Positions 8,461-18,593 of a stretch of 64,000 bases of DNA are shown here, piece by piece. Positions within the stretch are counted from its first letter, which is position 1. Each line of letters opens with the position of its first letter. This stretch comes from Synechococcus sp. PCC 7335 (GTDB lineage Bacteria > Cyanobacteriota > Cyanobacteriia > Phormidesmidales > Phormidesmidaceae): assembly GCF_000155595.1 (NCBI RefSeq), contig NZ_DS989904.1:2543290-2607289 (forward strand). Direction: 5' to 3'. The notes beneath the pieces were generated by a model, which saw only the letters and a program-made list of their open reading frames with translations, did no database searches and was not told the DNA's origin. The position numbers and the translations under genes were made by a program.

Positions 8461-9225
8461 TTAGGCGATAGGGAGTAGCCGTGTGACCAGCGAGAACAGG
8501 CCAAACCCAACTAGTAGCACACCGCTCGCAGGCGTAATCCAGCCAGACCATCGCCTGATCTCTAAGATTCGTTTGATTGAAGCTGTAAAGATTCCGGCTA
8601 GCATTAATGGAGCGACGTAGCCGATAGTGTAGGCAAGTAATAGGGATGCTCCAAGCACCGGATCTCCCTTCTCGCCCACCCAAGCTAGTAGCGTCGCTAG
8701 TACTGGAGTACTACAAGGAGAAGCTACCAGACCAAAGGTCAGTCCTAGCAAATAGGACTTAACTGAGCGGGGAATGTCGTTTTGTAGAAATTCTGTATCG
8801 TTAAAAGAAGGTAAGGGGGGAAGCGGAAGTGCTTCTAGAAGGTTTAATCCCATCAGGATGGCGATCATACTCACCACGATTGGTAAACCAACGCCCACCT
8901 GTCCATATACCCAACCCAAACTACTAGCGGCTAGTCCTAGTCCTGCCAGCGTAGTCGCTAGCCCAACCGCAAACCAGACTGATTGCCCCACTGATTGCCA
9001 ACGACTTTTTGATTCGTAGCTACCCATGTAGCCGACTGTAATCGGCAGCATAGAAAGCATACAGGGGGTCAAGCTAGTCAGAAGACCCGCTACTGCGATA
9101 ATTCCTATACTCGCTAGCGATAGATGGCCTAACTGAGCTTCTACCCATCCGTTAGCAGCCTGGCTAAGATGATAGAGAAACAATTGTAGGCGCTCATACA
9201 ACGTCTCTGAGAGAGAATCGCCCAT
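8461..9225 (-). CDS. ccdA: Cytochrome c biogenesis protein CcdA
   Basis: 254 residues with six membrane segments. CcdA passes reducing equivalents across the membrane to keep apocytochrome cysteines and other lumenal thiols reduced. The two redox cysteines sit in LTSLTPCMLSMLPITVGYMG and in VASPCSTPVLATLLAWVG, both family signatures. It precedes ccs1 on the same strand with a 27-base gap, which fits joint expression for System II cytochrome c assembly. The start at 9225 leaves a ~30-residue polar N-terminus before the first helix, which is usual for cyanobacterial members. Confidence 0.93.
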   Translation of the reverse strand: MGDSLSETLYERLQLFLYHLSQAANGWVEAQLGHLSLASIGIIAVAGLLTSLTPCMLSMLPITVGYMGSYESKSRWQSVGQSVWFAVGLATTLAGLGLAASSLGWVYGQVGVGLPIVVSMIAILMGLNLLEALPLPPLPSFNDTEFLQNDIPRSVKSYLLGLTFGLVASPCSTPVLATLLAWVGEKGDPVLGASLLLAYTIGYVAPLMLAGIFTASIKRILEIRRWSGWITPASGVLLVGFGLFSLVTRLLPIA

Positions 9226-9352
9226 AGTTTGGAATAACCCAGCTCAGATGATCTGGTAGTCAGTATCTATATATTGTACCGAAGTGCTGACCTGCCCTGC
9301 TATGACATGTTTTGCGATTCCATACGCTGGGCGATCCTACGTAAATAGCCTT

Positions 9353-10537
9353 TTAACTCTTTGAACGAGAAAGCGATCTCAAAGGCAATACGTTTGCATC
9401 TCGTGATTCGCGCGCCACCCTGATCAAGAGCGCCGCGGTAATTAGACTAGCGATGACTGAGCTGCCGCCATAGCTAAACAGCGGCAAAGGCAGTCCTGTT
9501 GTAGGTAGAGAACCCGTTGCAACGCCGATATTTATCAGTGATTGACCCACTAGTAGAACCATGCAGCCAATGGCAACCAAACGATGGACTGTTTTTTGAG
9601 ACTGAACGGCAACGACTAGAGCAAGCGTACTGTAGATAGCAAAAAAGATCAGTAGAACAGCACTACCAATAAATCCAAACTCTTCGGCGAAGACTGAGAA
9701 AATGAAGTCAGTATATTGGATTGGTAAGAAAAATTCTTTTTGGGCAGAGAAACCATAGCCAGCTCCTCCAAGGCCGCCTGAGCCAATAGCTAGGATGCTT
9801 TGAACTAGCTGGTAGCCCTTTCCAGCCGGATCAGCCCAAGGATCAAGGAACGAGGTGATGCGATCGCGCTGATAAGACTTGATGCTAATACTGACCAGCG
9901 CCGCCACTAACCCACTCGAAGCTGTCAATATCAACTGTCTATAGGGTAAACCAGCTGCCAATGCGATTAGCCAAATCGTCATGCCGCAAACAGCTGTCGT
10001 ACTGAGGTTAGGCTGAGCCAAGATCGATAGCAGTCCGAGTGTAAAGATTCCTAGCCAAATGAGCCTAGTTTGGTTGGTTAGCCTATGCCATTTGCCAAAA
10101 AGCTGAGCACTTTGCAGAACGAGAAAAGGTTTCATTAGCTCTGAGGGCTGAATCAAGAAAGGCCCTAGTGGTAGCCAGCGAGTGGCGCCATTAACCGAAA
10201 TCCCCACACCTGGAATATGAGTTGCCATTACCAACAGCATAAATACCAACAGCAGCCAACCTGAAAGCCGCATTATCTGCTGCAGTGGGTGGCGAGTGAT
10301 ATATCTAGAAATCACTAGCCCTATCAACATCCAAACAAGCTGCACTGAGAAATAGTGGCTACCCCTTCCATAGTCGTCTTCAGCCGCATGATAAGAGGCA
10401 GAGTACAACACGACTAAGCCAACGGACAGCCAGAGCAAAGTCATCCAGCGTAGCAGCCGAGCTTCGATCGCCCAGTCTTGTACTGAGAAAAATTGAGTGA
10501 CATCGGTCCTAAGACCAGCCGCAAAAGATAAGTTCAA
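9353..10537 (-). CDS. ftsW: FtsW/RodA/SpoVE family cell-division protein
   Basis: 394 residues with about ten membrane segments. SEDS-family glycosyltransferase that polymerises lipid II; FtsW works at the septum with class B penicillin-binding proteins. Conserved blocks include NGATRWLPLGPFLIQPSELMKPFLVL (in the order typical of the family; residues ~115-145), GLPYRQLIL, and the end block TGLPLPLFSYGGSSVIASLI. The short cytosolic tail ends in LRSLSRSKS. FtsW is preferred over RodA because of the LPTTGLPLPLFSYGGSS form, but the two are similar. Single gene; upstream 10538-10737 is non-coding. Confidence 0.85.
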   Translation of the reverse strand: MNLSFAAGLRTDVTQFFSVQDWAIEARLLRWMTLLWLSVGLVVLYSASYHAAEDDYGRGSHYFSVQLVWMLIGLVISRYITRHPLQQIMRLSGWLLLVFMLLVMATHIPGVGISVNGATRWLPLGPFLIQPSELMKPFLVLQSAQLFGKWHRLTNQTRLIWLGIFTLGLLSILAQPNLSTTAVCGMTIWLIALAAGLPYRQLILTASSGLVAALVSISIKSYQRDRITSFLDPWADPAGKGYQLVQSILAIGSGGLGGAGYGFSAQKEFFLPIQYTDFIFSVFAEEFGFIGSAVLLIFFAIYSTLALVVAVQSQKTVHRLVAIGCMVLLVGQSLINIGVATGSLPTTGLPLPLFSYGGSSVIASLITAALLIRVARESRDANVLPLRSLSRSKS

Positions 10538-10737
10538 AGATCTCTAGCGTGGACTGCTGCCCAGCGGATGTAGTTATAAATGTTGTTAGAGCTATAGAAG
10601 ATAGGTGCTTATCTTGTCAAGTACTTCTGTGAATCAGAGCGTTCACGCTCTTAGGTCTTCGGTTTAAGCGTCCTAGCCTATGAGTTTGACTATACTAATT
10701 TCTGTTTTATTTTTTGTTTTAAATGCTCAAAACGCAA

Positions 10738-10764
10738 CAACCCCCCAAAGGTACTGGGGGGTTG
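10738..10764 (-). terminator. Rho-independent terminator of ndhD
   Basis: CAACCCCCC (10738-10746) pairs perfectly with GGGGGGTTG (10756-10764) around a 9-base loop. Read on the minus strand it lies 21 bases beyond the ndhD stop and is followed by CGTTTTGAG and then an AT-rich run. It closes the ndhF-ndhD region. Confidence 0.8.
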
Positions 10765-10784
10765 TATGAAATCGAGACCCGTAT

Positions 10785-12389
10785 TTATGGCTGCTTGCCT
10801 AGCTCTGGTGCGCCTATCAGGGGGGCGTTGAGCAAAGGCGTGGTCGCGATTGGAAGCGGTGGATTCTTGTCTTGTGCGATCGCAAACATCTCTGTTCGAA
10901 TCCGCTCAGTGATCTGAACGGTCTTCGCATCATAGAGCTGGGTCAATCCCTTAGGATACAAACCAAATCCAATAATGGGGATGAGCAAACAGGTAATCAC
11001 AAATACCTCGCGTGGCTCTGCGTCAATTAGCACTTCATGCTCAATCAGCTCCTGGTTCTCAGGGCCGTAGAAAATCTCTCGCAGCATAGATAGCAGATAT
11101 AAAGGCGTCAAAATCACCCCGACTGCCATCAGCATCACCACAATCAGCTTGAAGTTGAAGCCGTAAGCATCGCTGTTTGCAAAGCCGACAAAAACCATCA
11201 GCTCAGCCACGAAGCCACTCATTCCTGGCAAAGCGAGAGATGCCATCGAACATGTTGTAAACATCGCAAAGATCTTTGGCATTTTGCGACCGACACCGCC
11301 CATCTCATCGAGAATCAGCGTATGAGTCCGATCATAGGTAGCACCCACTAGGAAAAACAGACTTGCGCCGATTAGACCGTGAGAAACCATTTGCAAGACC
11401 GCGCCACTGAGTCCAAGGTTGGTAAACGAACCAATTCCAATCATCACAAATCCCATATGGGAAATCGAGGAGTAGGCAATCTTTCGCTTCAAATTGTTCT
11501 GAGCAAACGATGTCAGCGCTGCGTAGATGATGTTCACCACGCCAAAAATTACTAGCCCTGGCGCAATTATGGCATGAGCATCCGGTAACATCTCGACGTT
11601 CATCCGGATAATTGCATAACCACCCATCTTCAACAAGATGCCAGCTAGCAACATGTGTACGGGCGCAGTGGCCTCACCGTGAGCATCCGGCAGCCAAGTA
11701 TGAAATGGAATAATCGGTAGCTTGACTGCGTAGGCAATCAAGAAGCCAGAGTAGAGGAATAGCTGCAACCTCAAAGGAAATTCTTTGGCCGCCAGCGTCT
11801 GCATATCAAAGCTGATGGTATCGCCGTAAAAGGCCATACCCAGTGCCGCTAGTAAGATAAACAGCGAGCCGCCAGCAGTGTAGAGAATAAACTTTGTCGC
11901 CGCGTACAGCCGCTTCTTGCCACCCCAGATAGAAAGCAATAGGTAAACCGGCAGCAGCTCTAGCTCCCACATTAGGAAGAACAGCAGCATGTCTTGTACG
12001 ACAAATACGCCAATTTGACCTGCGTACATAGATAGCAGCAGAAAATAGAATAGCTTTGGCTTGAAGGTAACCGGCCAAGAGGCCAGGATCGCCAACGTCG
12101 TAATAAAGCCCGTCAGCAGCACCAGCGGCATAGAAAGCCCATCAACGCCGACAGACCAGCGCAAATCGAGCTGAGGTACCCAAGCGTAGCTTTCGTACAG
12201 CTGCATACCTGCGCTGTTGATGTCGTAGTGATTGACGAAAGCGTAGACAATAGCAGCGAAGTCAATTAGTCCAATAACTAGGGCGTACCAACGAACGGTG
12301 CGACCCTTCTCATCGGGAATGACCGGAATCAGCAGCGCCGCTAGGAACGGGAAGAAAACAATAAACGACAGCCAAGGAAATTGATCCAT
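10785..12389 (-). CDS. ndhD: NAD(P)H-quinone oxidoreductase subunit 4 (NdhD, D1/D2 type)
   Basis: 534 residues with about 14 membrane helices. NdhD is a proton-pumping antiporter-like membrane subunit of the NDH-1 complex used in respiration and cyclic electron flow around PSI. The start [20 protein letters not shown] is typical. Conserved blocks are [19 protein letters not shown] (with the pump glutamate), [48 protein letters not shown] and [19 protein letters not shown]. It follows ndhF after 153 bases; the pairing with an F1-type ndhF suggests the NDH-1L form rather than the CO2-uptake forms, though I infer this from resemblance. Confidence 0.95.
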   Translation of the reverse strand: MDQFPWLSFIVFFPFLAALLIPVIPDEKGRTVRWYALVIGLIDFAAIVYAFVNHYDINSAGMQLYESYAWVPQLDLRWSVGVDGLSMPLVLLTGFITTLAILASWPVTFKPKLFYFLLLSMYAGQIGVFVVQDMLLFFLMWELELLPVYLLLSIWGGKKRLYAATKFILYTAGGSLFILLAALGMAFYGDTISFDMQTLAAKEFPLRLQLFLYSGFLIAYAVKLPIIPFHTWLPDAHGEATAPVHMLLAGILLKMGGYAIIRMNVEMLPDAHAIIAPGLVIFGVVNIIYAALTSFAQNNLKRKIAYSSISHMGFVMIGIGSFTNLGLSGAVLQMVSHGLIGASLFFLVGATYDRTHTLILDEMGGVGRKMPKIFAMFTTCSMASLALPGMSGFVAELMVFVGFANSDAYGFNFKLIVVMLMAVGVILTPLYLLSMLREIFYGPENQELIEHEVLIDAEPREVFVITCLLIPIIGFGLYPKGLTQLYDAKTVQITERIRTEMFAIAQDKNPPLPIATTPLLNAPLIGAPELGKQP

Positions 12390-12542
12390 AACAAAGTTGA
12401 AATCTGCAAGCAGGGGTGAGCTATCGGGCTTTATACACTCTAGGTAGAAAAATCTGATTTAGACCGAGGCTGTTAGCTTTTCTTAAAGGTAGTTAGCAAA
12501 AGGCGCAGGATAATTTCTACGCCTTCTGCTGGTAGCTTGCTA

Positions 12543-14624
12543 TTATCCCAGACCTGAGACGAACACTAGCCCGAGTACTGCGCCAAACACAATCAACGCA
12601 TAGAACTGCGCTCGGCCATTCTCAAAGTATTTCAACCCTTCACCTGTGACAAGCGTGACAAAACCGGTGAGGTTGACAATGCCGTCAACAATCTTGATAT
12701 CGACGTTTAGAACGCTTTTAGCTAGGTTCCGTGTCCCTTTAACAAAGACTTCGCGATAGATATCGTCGATATACCACTTATTAAGAGAGAGGTTGTAGAG
12801 CGGTTTGATTTTATTGGCGATCGCACTGGCATCAATCTTGTTCCAGCGATACATCAGCACCGCTAAAACGATCCCCACAACTGAGATAGCAACAGAGAGC
12901 CCTGCCATCCGTACAAACTCACTCATATCGACTTCTTCAGCTAGTTCGGCTACCGTCAATGCCTCACCGGGCGGATGTACAAACGCCTCAAAGTAATTGG
13001 CAAACGGTGTACCGACCAACCCAATCAGTACAGAGGGAATTGCCAGCATCATCAGCGGGAAGGTCATACTCAAGGCAGACTCATGCGGCTCTTCAGCGTG
13101 ATGATGCTCATCGTCGTGGCTAGAAGTAGACATCTCAACTTCTAGCTCCTGAGCACTCATCGCGCCAGGACCAAGCGACGCGCCTGCCATCTGCAACGAT
13201 TGAATCTTTACTTGCTTACGCAGACCAACATCGTTCCCCTTAAACTCACCCTCAAAGGTAGAGAAATACATGCGGAACATATAGAAGGCGGTGATGCCAG
13301 CTGTGATCCAGCCAACAGCCCACATAATAGGATTGACCTCAAAGACAGATCCTAAAATCTCGTCCTTTGACCAAAAGCCTGCAAATGGGGGTAGACCAGA
13401 GATCGCCAACGTCCCAATCAAGAAGGTGATGGCTGTAATCGGCATGTATTTTCTAAGACCACCCATTAAGCGCATGTCTTGAGCAAGGGCAGGATCATGA
13501 CCGACCACTTCTTCCATGCCATGAATGACGGAGCCTGAACCTAGAAATAGCATTGCTTTGAAGTAAGCGTGAGTCATTAGGTGAAATAGCCCAGCGGTAT
13601 AGGCACCTACGCCCATTGCCATCACCATATAGCCCAGCTGAGACATGGTAGAAAAAGCCAACCCTTTCTTGATGTCGTTCTGGGTAATGGCAATTGAAGC
13701 TCCTAGGAATGCAGTGATTGTACCTATCCAGGCAATCACACTCATTACAGTCGGGATGTGCTCAAAAACAGGATACATGCGAGCAATCAGAAACACGCCT
13801 GCTGCCACCATGGTTGCCGCATGGATAAGAGCGGAGATAGGCGTAGGGCCTTCCATAGCATCTGGAAGCCAGACGTGCAGCGGGAACTGAGCGGACTTTG
13901 CCATCGGTCCCATGAAGACTAAGATGGCGAAGAGCGCCGCTAGACCGCCTGAGATAGTACCTACGTTGACGAGTTCTGTGAGGCGATCGCCCATCAGCTC
14001 AAATTCAAACGTACCCGTTGCCCAAAATAGGCCTAGGATGCCGAGCAATAGACCAAAGTCACCCACGCGATTGGTGACAAATGCTTTCTGACAGGCATCA
14101 GCTGCTCCGTCGCGGTCATACCAGTAGCCGATTAGCAGGTACGAACACATCCCTACCAGTTCCCAGAAAACGTAGACCTGTAGAAGGTTTGGGCTGATGA
14201 CTAGGCCCAGCATAGATGAGCTAAATAGACTTAGATAAGCATAAAACCGTACATAGCTAGGATCGTGAGCCATGTAGCCATCGGTATATATCATCACTAA
14301 AAAGGCTACGGTGGTCACAATGACCAGCATGACCGATGTGATATGGTCGATGGTAAAGCCCATGTTGATCTGAAAATCTCCAGCAGAGGCCCACTCAATT
14401 AGATAGGTGTAGGGTGCGTGGCCCTGTAGCTGGCTAGCTAGCACCATAATAGAAAGTGTCATTGCCGCCCCGATCAGGCTGACAATGAAAGCAGCGACCG
14501 GCTTTCTAAGTTTGTTTGTCGCTTCGTTGTAGCTGATTAGTCCTGTGCCGACGATAGCCGCACCCAAAAGTGGCAGTACGGGTATCAGCCAGACGTATTG
14601 ATAAATGGCCTCGACGGATTCCAT
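12543..14624 (-). CDS. ndhF: NAD(P)H-quinone oxidoreductase subunit 5 (NdhF)
   Basis: 693 residues from the ATG at 14624. This start is preferred over an upstream in-frame one at 14651 because GGAG lies six bases before it and the product then begins MESVEAIYQYVWLIPVLPLL, as in homologues. Family blocks: VFWELVGMCSYLLIGYWYDR, KAFVTNRVGDFGLLLGILG, KSAQFPLHVWLPDAMEGPTP, ALIHAATMVAAGVFLIARM, KKGLAFSTMSQLGYMVMAMG, HLMTHAYFKAMLFLGSGSVI. A histidine-rich loop DDEHHHAEEPHES sits near residue 505. NdhF is the distal proton-pumping subunit of NDH-1. Length (~690) fits the respiratory NdhF1 type. Precedes ndhD on the same strand. Confidence 0.95.
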   Translation of the reverse strand: MESVEAIYQYVWLIPVLPLLGAAIVGTGLISYNEATNKLRKPVAAFIVSLIGAAMTLSIMVLASQLQGHAPYTYLIEWASAGDFQINMGFTIDHITSVMLVIVTTVAFLVMIYTDGYMAHDPSYVRFYAYLSLFSSSMLGLVISPNLLQVYVFWELVGMCSYLLIGYWYDRDGAADACQKAFVTNRVGDFGLLLGILGLFWATGTFEFELMGDRLTELVNVGTISGGLAALFAILVFMGPMAKSAQFPLHVWLPDAMEGPTPISALIHAATMVAAGVFLIARMYPVFEHIPTVMSVIAWIGTITAFLGASIAITQNDIKKGLAFSTMSQLGYMVMAMGVGAYTAGLFHLMTHAYFKAMLFLGSGSVIHGMEEVVGHDPALAQDMRLMGGLRKYMPITAITFLIGTLAISGLPPFAGFWSKDEILGSVFEVNPIMWAVGWITAGITAFYMFRMYFSTFEGEFKGNDVGLRKQVKIQSLQMAGASLGPGAMSAQELEVEMSTSSHDDEHHHAEEPHESALSMTFPLMMLAIPSVLIGLVGTPFANYFEAFVHPPGEALTVAELAEEVDMSEFVRMAGLSVAISVVGIVLAVLMYRWNKIDASAIANKIKPLYNLSLNKWYIDDIYREVFVKGTRNLAKSVLNVDIKIVDGIVNLTGFVTLVTGEGLKYFENGRAQFYALIVFGAVLGLVFVSGLG

Positions 14625-15006
14625 TGTTAACTCCATTTCTCGCCAACCCAATTACGAACCAGTTACCCATGAACTAGATAGCCGTGAACCAGTTGGCAAA
14701 CAGCCTATATATTGCCACAACCTGACCGCTTGGTTCTGATGCTTTAGGGAGAAAATGCTACAAAATGTCAATTTTTAATAAAAATATCTCGTGACCCTAA
14801 ACAAATTACGACACCGCAACGGTAAGTTCAGAAATACATTCGCAGATCTACCCATCTTTGATTATCTGCCAGTTTTTTAACAGCGACAGTTATTCACTAC
14901 GAAGTTTGATTAGTAGATGTCCTCCTCGGCGGCATCTCACCTGATGAATCTACGCATTTTTTTAATCAGTTTAGTGATCACACTTAGCCCAGTTTTACTA
15001 GTTTCG
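14625..15006. other. Intergenic region upstream of ndhF
   Basis: About 380 bases holding the presumed ndhF promoter on the minus strand. A plus-strand frame from 14944 could encode a 26-residue hydrophobic peptide, MNLRIFLISLVITLSP then VLLVSLHQPS, that overlaps the end of the next gene. It does not match any small photosystem or cytochrome subunit I know. No strong hairpin noticed. Confidence 0.4.
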
Positions 15007-15786
15007 CTACACCAACCGAGTTAGCTGCACTCGATATCGCTGCTTCTTTGTCACAGCCATCTCTCCTACCTCTAATCGTCCTTTGCCACGAATCGCAACA
15101 AGATCACCAGGCTGTAGTGTCTGACTGGCCTGTGTAACGGGTTTCCAGTTCACTCTGACATCGCCGCCTGTAATCATGTCGGCCATCTTGCTACGCGACA
15201 TACCAAACCCAGCCGAGGCCAAGGCATCTAGACGCATCGAAGCCTCTACTGTGGTCATTTCTTTCTTCTTGGGCTCACGTACGCGCAATTCGCTCATCTC
15301 AATCGGCCGTGTCTTTACAGAGACTGATCGCACCTGAGTCAAACTCGTTGTCAAGAATTCTACTAGTTCAGGCACTACAACTGCCTGAGCACCTCGTTCG
15401 CCTAGAACAATAATGTCGCCTACCTTTGCCCGTACGATACCTGTTCCTAGCAAAGACCCTAGAAAGTCTCGATGAGTAGCTGTGTCGAACAAGAAGTTGC
15501 CTGCAATGCTGATAGCTGCTAAAGGAACAGGCGTTTCATCTAATGGAATTTCAGCGCGGGCAATTATTAGCCGCTGCCGCTCCGCTTGAGGGTAGCCACC
15601 GTTGGCGATCGCATGAACATCACTTAACCGACCAAAAGTCGCCTGCGCTTCAAACACCTCAGGTGGAGAAAGAAAGTCGGTAGCTACGGGCTCCCAAGTA
15701 CGAATCGCTTGCTCTGCCTGGTCAATGATACGAGAGAGCGCCTCTTTATTTTCAGAGTGCTTAAGTAGGTCTGCTTTTGGAAGCAT
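15007..15786 (-). CDS. Photosystem II S4 domain protein
   Basis: 259 residues. Members of this cyanobacterial/plastid family pair an N-terminal YlmH-like RNA-binding region with a C-terminal S4 domain. Here the S4 domain occupies ~180-245: SMRLDALASAGFGMSRSKMA, DMITGGDVRVNWKPVTQASQ, LQPGDLVAIRGKGRLEV. Upstream blocks LSPPEVFEAQATFGRLSDV, GNFLFDTATHRDFLGSLLGTG and VGDIIVLGERGAQAVVVPEL fit the family, named for an association with photosystem II function, though the RNA target is unclear. It lies 65 bases downstream of the CrtI-type gene on the same strand, so they may be co-transcribed. Confidence 0.88.
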   Translation of the reverse strand: MLPKADLLKHSENKEALSRIIDQAEQAIRTWEPVATDFLSPPEVFEAQATFGRLSDVHAIANGGYPQAERQRLIIARAEIPLDETPVPLAAISIAGNFLFDTATHRDFLGSLLGTGIVRAKVGDIIVLGERGAQAVVVPELVEFLTTSLTQVRSVSVKTRPIEMSELRVREPKKKEMTTVEASMRLDALASAGFGMSRSKMADMITGGDVRVNWKPVTQASQTLQPGDLVAIRGKGRLEVGEMAVTKKQRYRVQLTRLV

Positions 15787-15851
15787 AAAAGAGAGTTACG
15801 TCAGACTTGTTTTTGAGTAGGTATATAGAAGGATTGTCTAGGCAAGGTGAT

Positions 15852-17501
15852 TCAGACCGCGGCTACTTCCTTCTTTTCGGCAACGCCATTGACAACTTCA
15901 TCAGGAATATTGAAGTTTTTAGCAATAACTCGAGCAGTCATCTTGGCGCACATCATCACCGAAGGCGTACCGCCACCAGGCTGGGTGTTTGCTCCAACTA
16001 GATAGAGGTTTTGGATATCCTCACTTTGGTTGTGCGGGCGGAAGAACGCACTCTGCACTAGGACAGGTTCTACACCGAAAGCATTACCGAGATAGCTATT
16101 GAGCGTTCCTTCAAAGTAGTCAGGTGTGATGTGGCTTTGGTAGACCAGACGCTCTTTGAGATTAGGAATGTAACCGCGCTCTTCTAGGAAGGTAAGAACT
16201 CGCTCAGTCAATCTTGGTCCTTCGATATCCCAGTTAATATCGCCACCGTTGTTGGGAACAGGGACGAGCGTATAGGCAGCGTGATGTCCGGGCGGTGCCA
16301 TACTCGGATCAGTCAGCGATGGAATATGCAGATACTGAGAAAAGTCCGGGCTCAGCACCTTTTGATCAAAAATCTCTTTGAGCAGTTCTTCATAACGAGG
16401 GCCAAGAATAATATTGTGATGCCGTAGGTCTAGGGCTTCTGACTCATCTGCTTTAAAGCCAAAGTAGATAACTAGTACCGACATCGATTGGCGAGTCAGC
16501 TTTACTTTGAGATCTTGGTTGATAAAGCGATACTTCGGATCGATCAGCTTCATGTAGGTATTCGCATAGTCGCCGTTCGAAGCCACTAGGTCAGCAGCGT
16601 GGTAGCTACCATCTGCTAACTCAATTCCTTTTGCCGTTTTCTTGCCAAATAACAGTGAGCCTTCAACATCGATCTTAGCGACTTCGCTGTTGTATTGGAT
16701 GGTGCCCCCTAGCTCCTCAAACTTGCGAACAAAGCCCTGAACCAGCTCGCCCGTACCGCCCATAGCGAAGTGAATGCCCCAGGTCTTCTCTACGAAGTGA
16801 ATCATTGCATAGATAGCCGGCACCGTTAGCGGACTGCCCCCTACTAACAAAGGCTCAAAGCTAAAAACCTGGCGTAATTTATCGCTTTTGAAGTAGTCTT
16901 TTACAAAAGAGAAAAGCGGACGAATCGCGTCTAGCTTTACTAGATCAGGCGCAACTTTAAGCATGTCTACGACGTTGCCAAAATAGGTGTAGCCCAGCTC
17001 AATAAAGCCACGATCAAAAATAGCCTTAGCTGCCTGGTGAAAGCGCTCGTAGCCTTCTAAATCATCAGGTTCGATCGCTTCGATCTGACGCAGCGTGTTC
17101 TCAGGATCGCCGTCGTAGTCAAAATAGGTGCCGTCATCAAAATAGATGCGATAGAACGGCAAAATAGGAACAATTCTGACGTACTTAGAAGTATTAGGCC
17201 CGCCGCTAACACCAGAGCGAATGCGATCTTTTGGATCCATGATCTCCTCTGGGAAATCGGGTTCGCCTAAGGCAGCGGCGCCTTTTTCCAAAGAAAATAG
17301 CTCTTCAATAAAGTGGGGAACCGTGAGTACGGTTGGCCCCATATCAAAAGTGAAGCCCTGCGCCCTACGAACGTATGCTCTGCCACCCGGTGCATCTAAC
17401 TTCTCAAAGATGGTGGTGTCAAACCCTAGACTTTGCAGACGAATACCCAGGGATAATCCACCGATCCCAGAACCAATGATGATGGCTTTCTTGCGACTCA
17501 T
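15852..17501 (-). CDS. crtI: CrtI-type phytoene/carotenoid desaturase
   Basis: 549 residues. The N-terminal FAD motif [20 protein letters not shown] and [19 protein letters not shown] are followed by [18 protein letters not shown], the DPFYR-like [66 protein letters not shown] and a C-terminal FAD block [20 protein letters not shown]. These are CrtI-family blocks. CrtI converts phytoene to lycopene in non-photosynthetic bacteria and some others, whereas most cyanobacteria use the plant-type CrtP/CrtQ/CrtH. The C-terminal motif departs from the usual GAGTHPGAGIPG, so it may instead be a related desaturase or carotenoid oxidase with another substrate. Start supported by AGAGAGCG ahead of the ATG. 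Confidence 0.8.
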   Translation of the reverse strand: MSRKKAIIIGSGIGGLSLGIRLQSLGFDTTIFEKLDAPGGRAYVRRAQGFTFDMGPTVLTVPHFIEELFSLEKGAAALGEPDFPEEIMDPKDRIRSGVSGGPNTSKYVRIVPILPFYRIYFDDGTYFDYDGDPENTLRQIEAIEPDDLEGYERFHQAAKAIFDRGFIELGYTYFGNVVDMLKVAPDLVKLDAIRPLFSFVKDYFKSDKLRQVFSFEPLLVGGSPLTVPAIYAMIHFVEKTWGIHFAMGGTGELVQGFVRKFEELGGTIQYNSEVAKIDVEGSLLFGKKTAKGIELADGSYHAADLVASNGDYANTYMKLIDPKYRFINQDLKVKLTRQSMSVLVIYFGFKADESEALDLRHHNIILGPRYEELLKEIFDQKVLSPDFSQYLHIPSLTDPSMAPPGHHAAYTLVPVPNNGGDINWDIEGPRLTERVLTFLEERGYIPNLKERLVYQSHITPDYFEGTLNSYLGNAFGVEPVLVQSAFFRPHNQSEDIQNLYLVGANTQPGGGTPSVMMCAKMTARVIAKNFNIPDEVVNGVAEKKEVAAV

Positions 17502-17792
17502 ACGCTCTCTAATACTGACTATACATTTCTTAGTATAGCGATCGGCGGATGCATTCGTACGTCCGCTGGTGACTTTACTCAGTGCAAACGTATACTCTTT
17601 TGAAAGCAGGATACTAGTTAGGTAGCGTTGAGAAAGATTGTTTCAATAAGTACTTCAACCAGTACTTCGAACTCGCTATTCACTTATCTTCCGATCGAAC
17701 TATTGATCGAATTGCATCGTCACCATCGATAACTATGGAGACGTAGAAAGAGATTACAAAACAGATTACAAGATTGCAGACCTTGGTGCCGA

Positions 17793-18593
17793 CTATTTCT
17801 TCGCCTTTGATCGTTCAGCCGTCTTAGTTACTCTCTTTTTCTCTCTACGAATTTTGATGGCGCCCGGACAAATATCTAGCAATTCACAACTCGAACAGTT
17901 GGGATTTCTCGCACTGCACACCGCTCTCCCGTGGTACACCAGTCGAATTGACCAGTTCTCCCAATCAGGCTGAGGCAACAGCTTCATCAGATCCTGCTCA
18001 ATTTTGATCGGCTCTGTCTGCTTAGTGAGTCCAAATAGGCCAGAGAGCCGTTTTACGTGAGTATCTACGGTCACGCCCTCGTGAATATCAAAGGCGTGCG
18101 CTAAGACGACATTAGCCGTTTTTCTCGCTACGCCAGGTAGACTTGTTAGCGCTTCCATTGAATTCGGCACTACGCCATTGAATTCAGTAACAATCTTGTG
18201 ACAGGCTGCTCGAATGTTCTTTGCCTTACTTCGGAAAAAGCCAGTAGAGCGAACTAGCTCCTCTAGCTCAGCAATTTCCGCTCCAGCCATTGCCTTAGCG
18301 TCAGGAAACCGCTCGAACAGCGCAGGCGTTACCTGATTGACCCGAGCATCCGTACACTGCGCCGATAGCATAGTCGCGACCATTAGCTGTACAGGCGTTT
18401 CATGGTCTAAAGAACAAGGTGCTTCTGGATAAACTACCTTCAGACGCGACAGGATTTCTAGCGCTCTCTCCTTTTTTCGCAGCTTCTGCACCGGACGCAG
18501 GAGAGGTGGAGGAAGATCTGGTAAGGGCTGTGGAATAGCGACGTAGCCGTTTTCTTTACTAGGCGGTGAGCCTATTCGAGCGGAAGGGTTCAC
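17793..18593 (-). CDS. nth: Endonuclease III
   Basis: 266 residues. Bifunctional DNA glycosylase/AP lyase that removes oxidised pyrimidines. The helix-hairpin-helix is LTSLPGVARKTANVVLAHAF (catalytic Lys in it), the catalytic Asp is in VTVDTHVKRLSGLFGL, and the iron-sulfur ligands are arranged C-X6-C-X2-C-X5-C in CSARNPNCSSCELLDIC. There is a ~40-residue N-terminal extension rich in Pro and a basic C-terminal tail (REKKRVTKTAERSKAKK). The start overlaps the stop of rseP by four bases, so translation is probably coupled to it. Confidence 0.95.
   Translation of the reverse strand: MNPSARIGSPPSKENGYVAIPQPLPDLPPPLLRPVQKLRKKERALEILSRLKVVYPEAPCSLDHETPVQLMVATMLSAQCTDARVNQVTPALFERFPDAKAMAGAEIAELEELVRSTGFFRSKAKNIRAACHKIVTEFNGVVPNSMEALTSLPGVARKTANVVLAHAFDIHEGVTVDTHVKRLSGLFGLTKQTEPIKIEQDLMKLLPQPDWENWSIRLVYHGRAVCSARNPNCSSCELLDICPGAIKIRREKKRVTKTAERSKAKK

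Noticed and set aside
10723..10917. 64-codon plus-strand frame opposite the ndhD end
   Set aside because: It reads through the ndhD terminator and antisense to ndhD; shadow frame.
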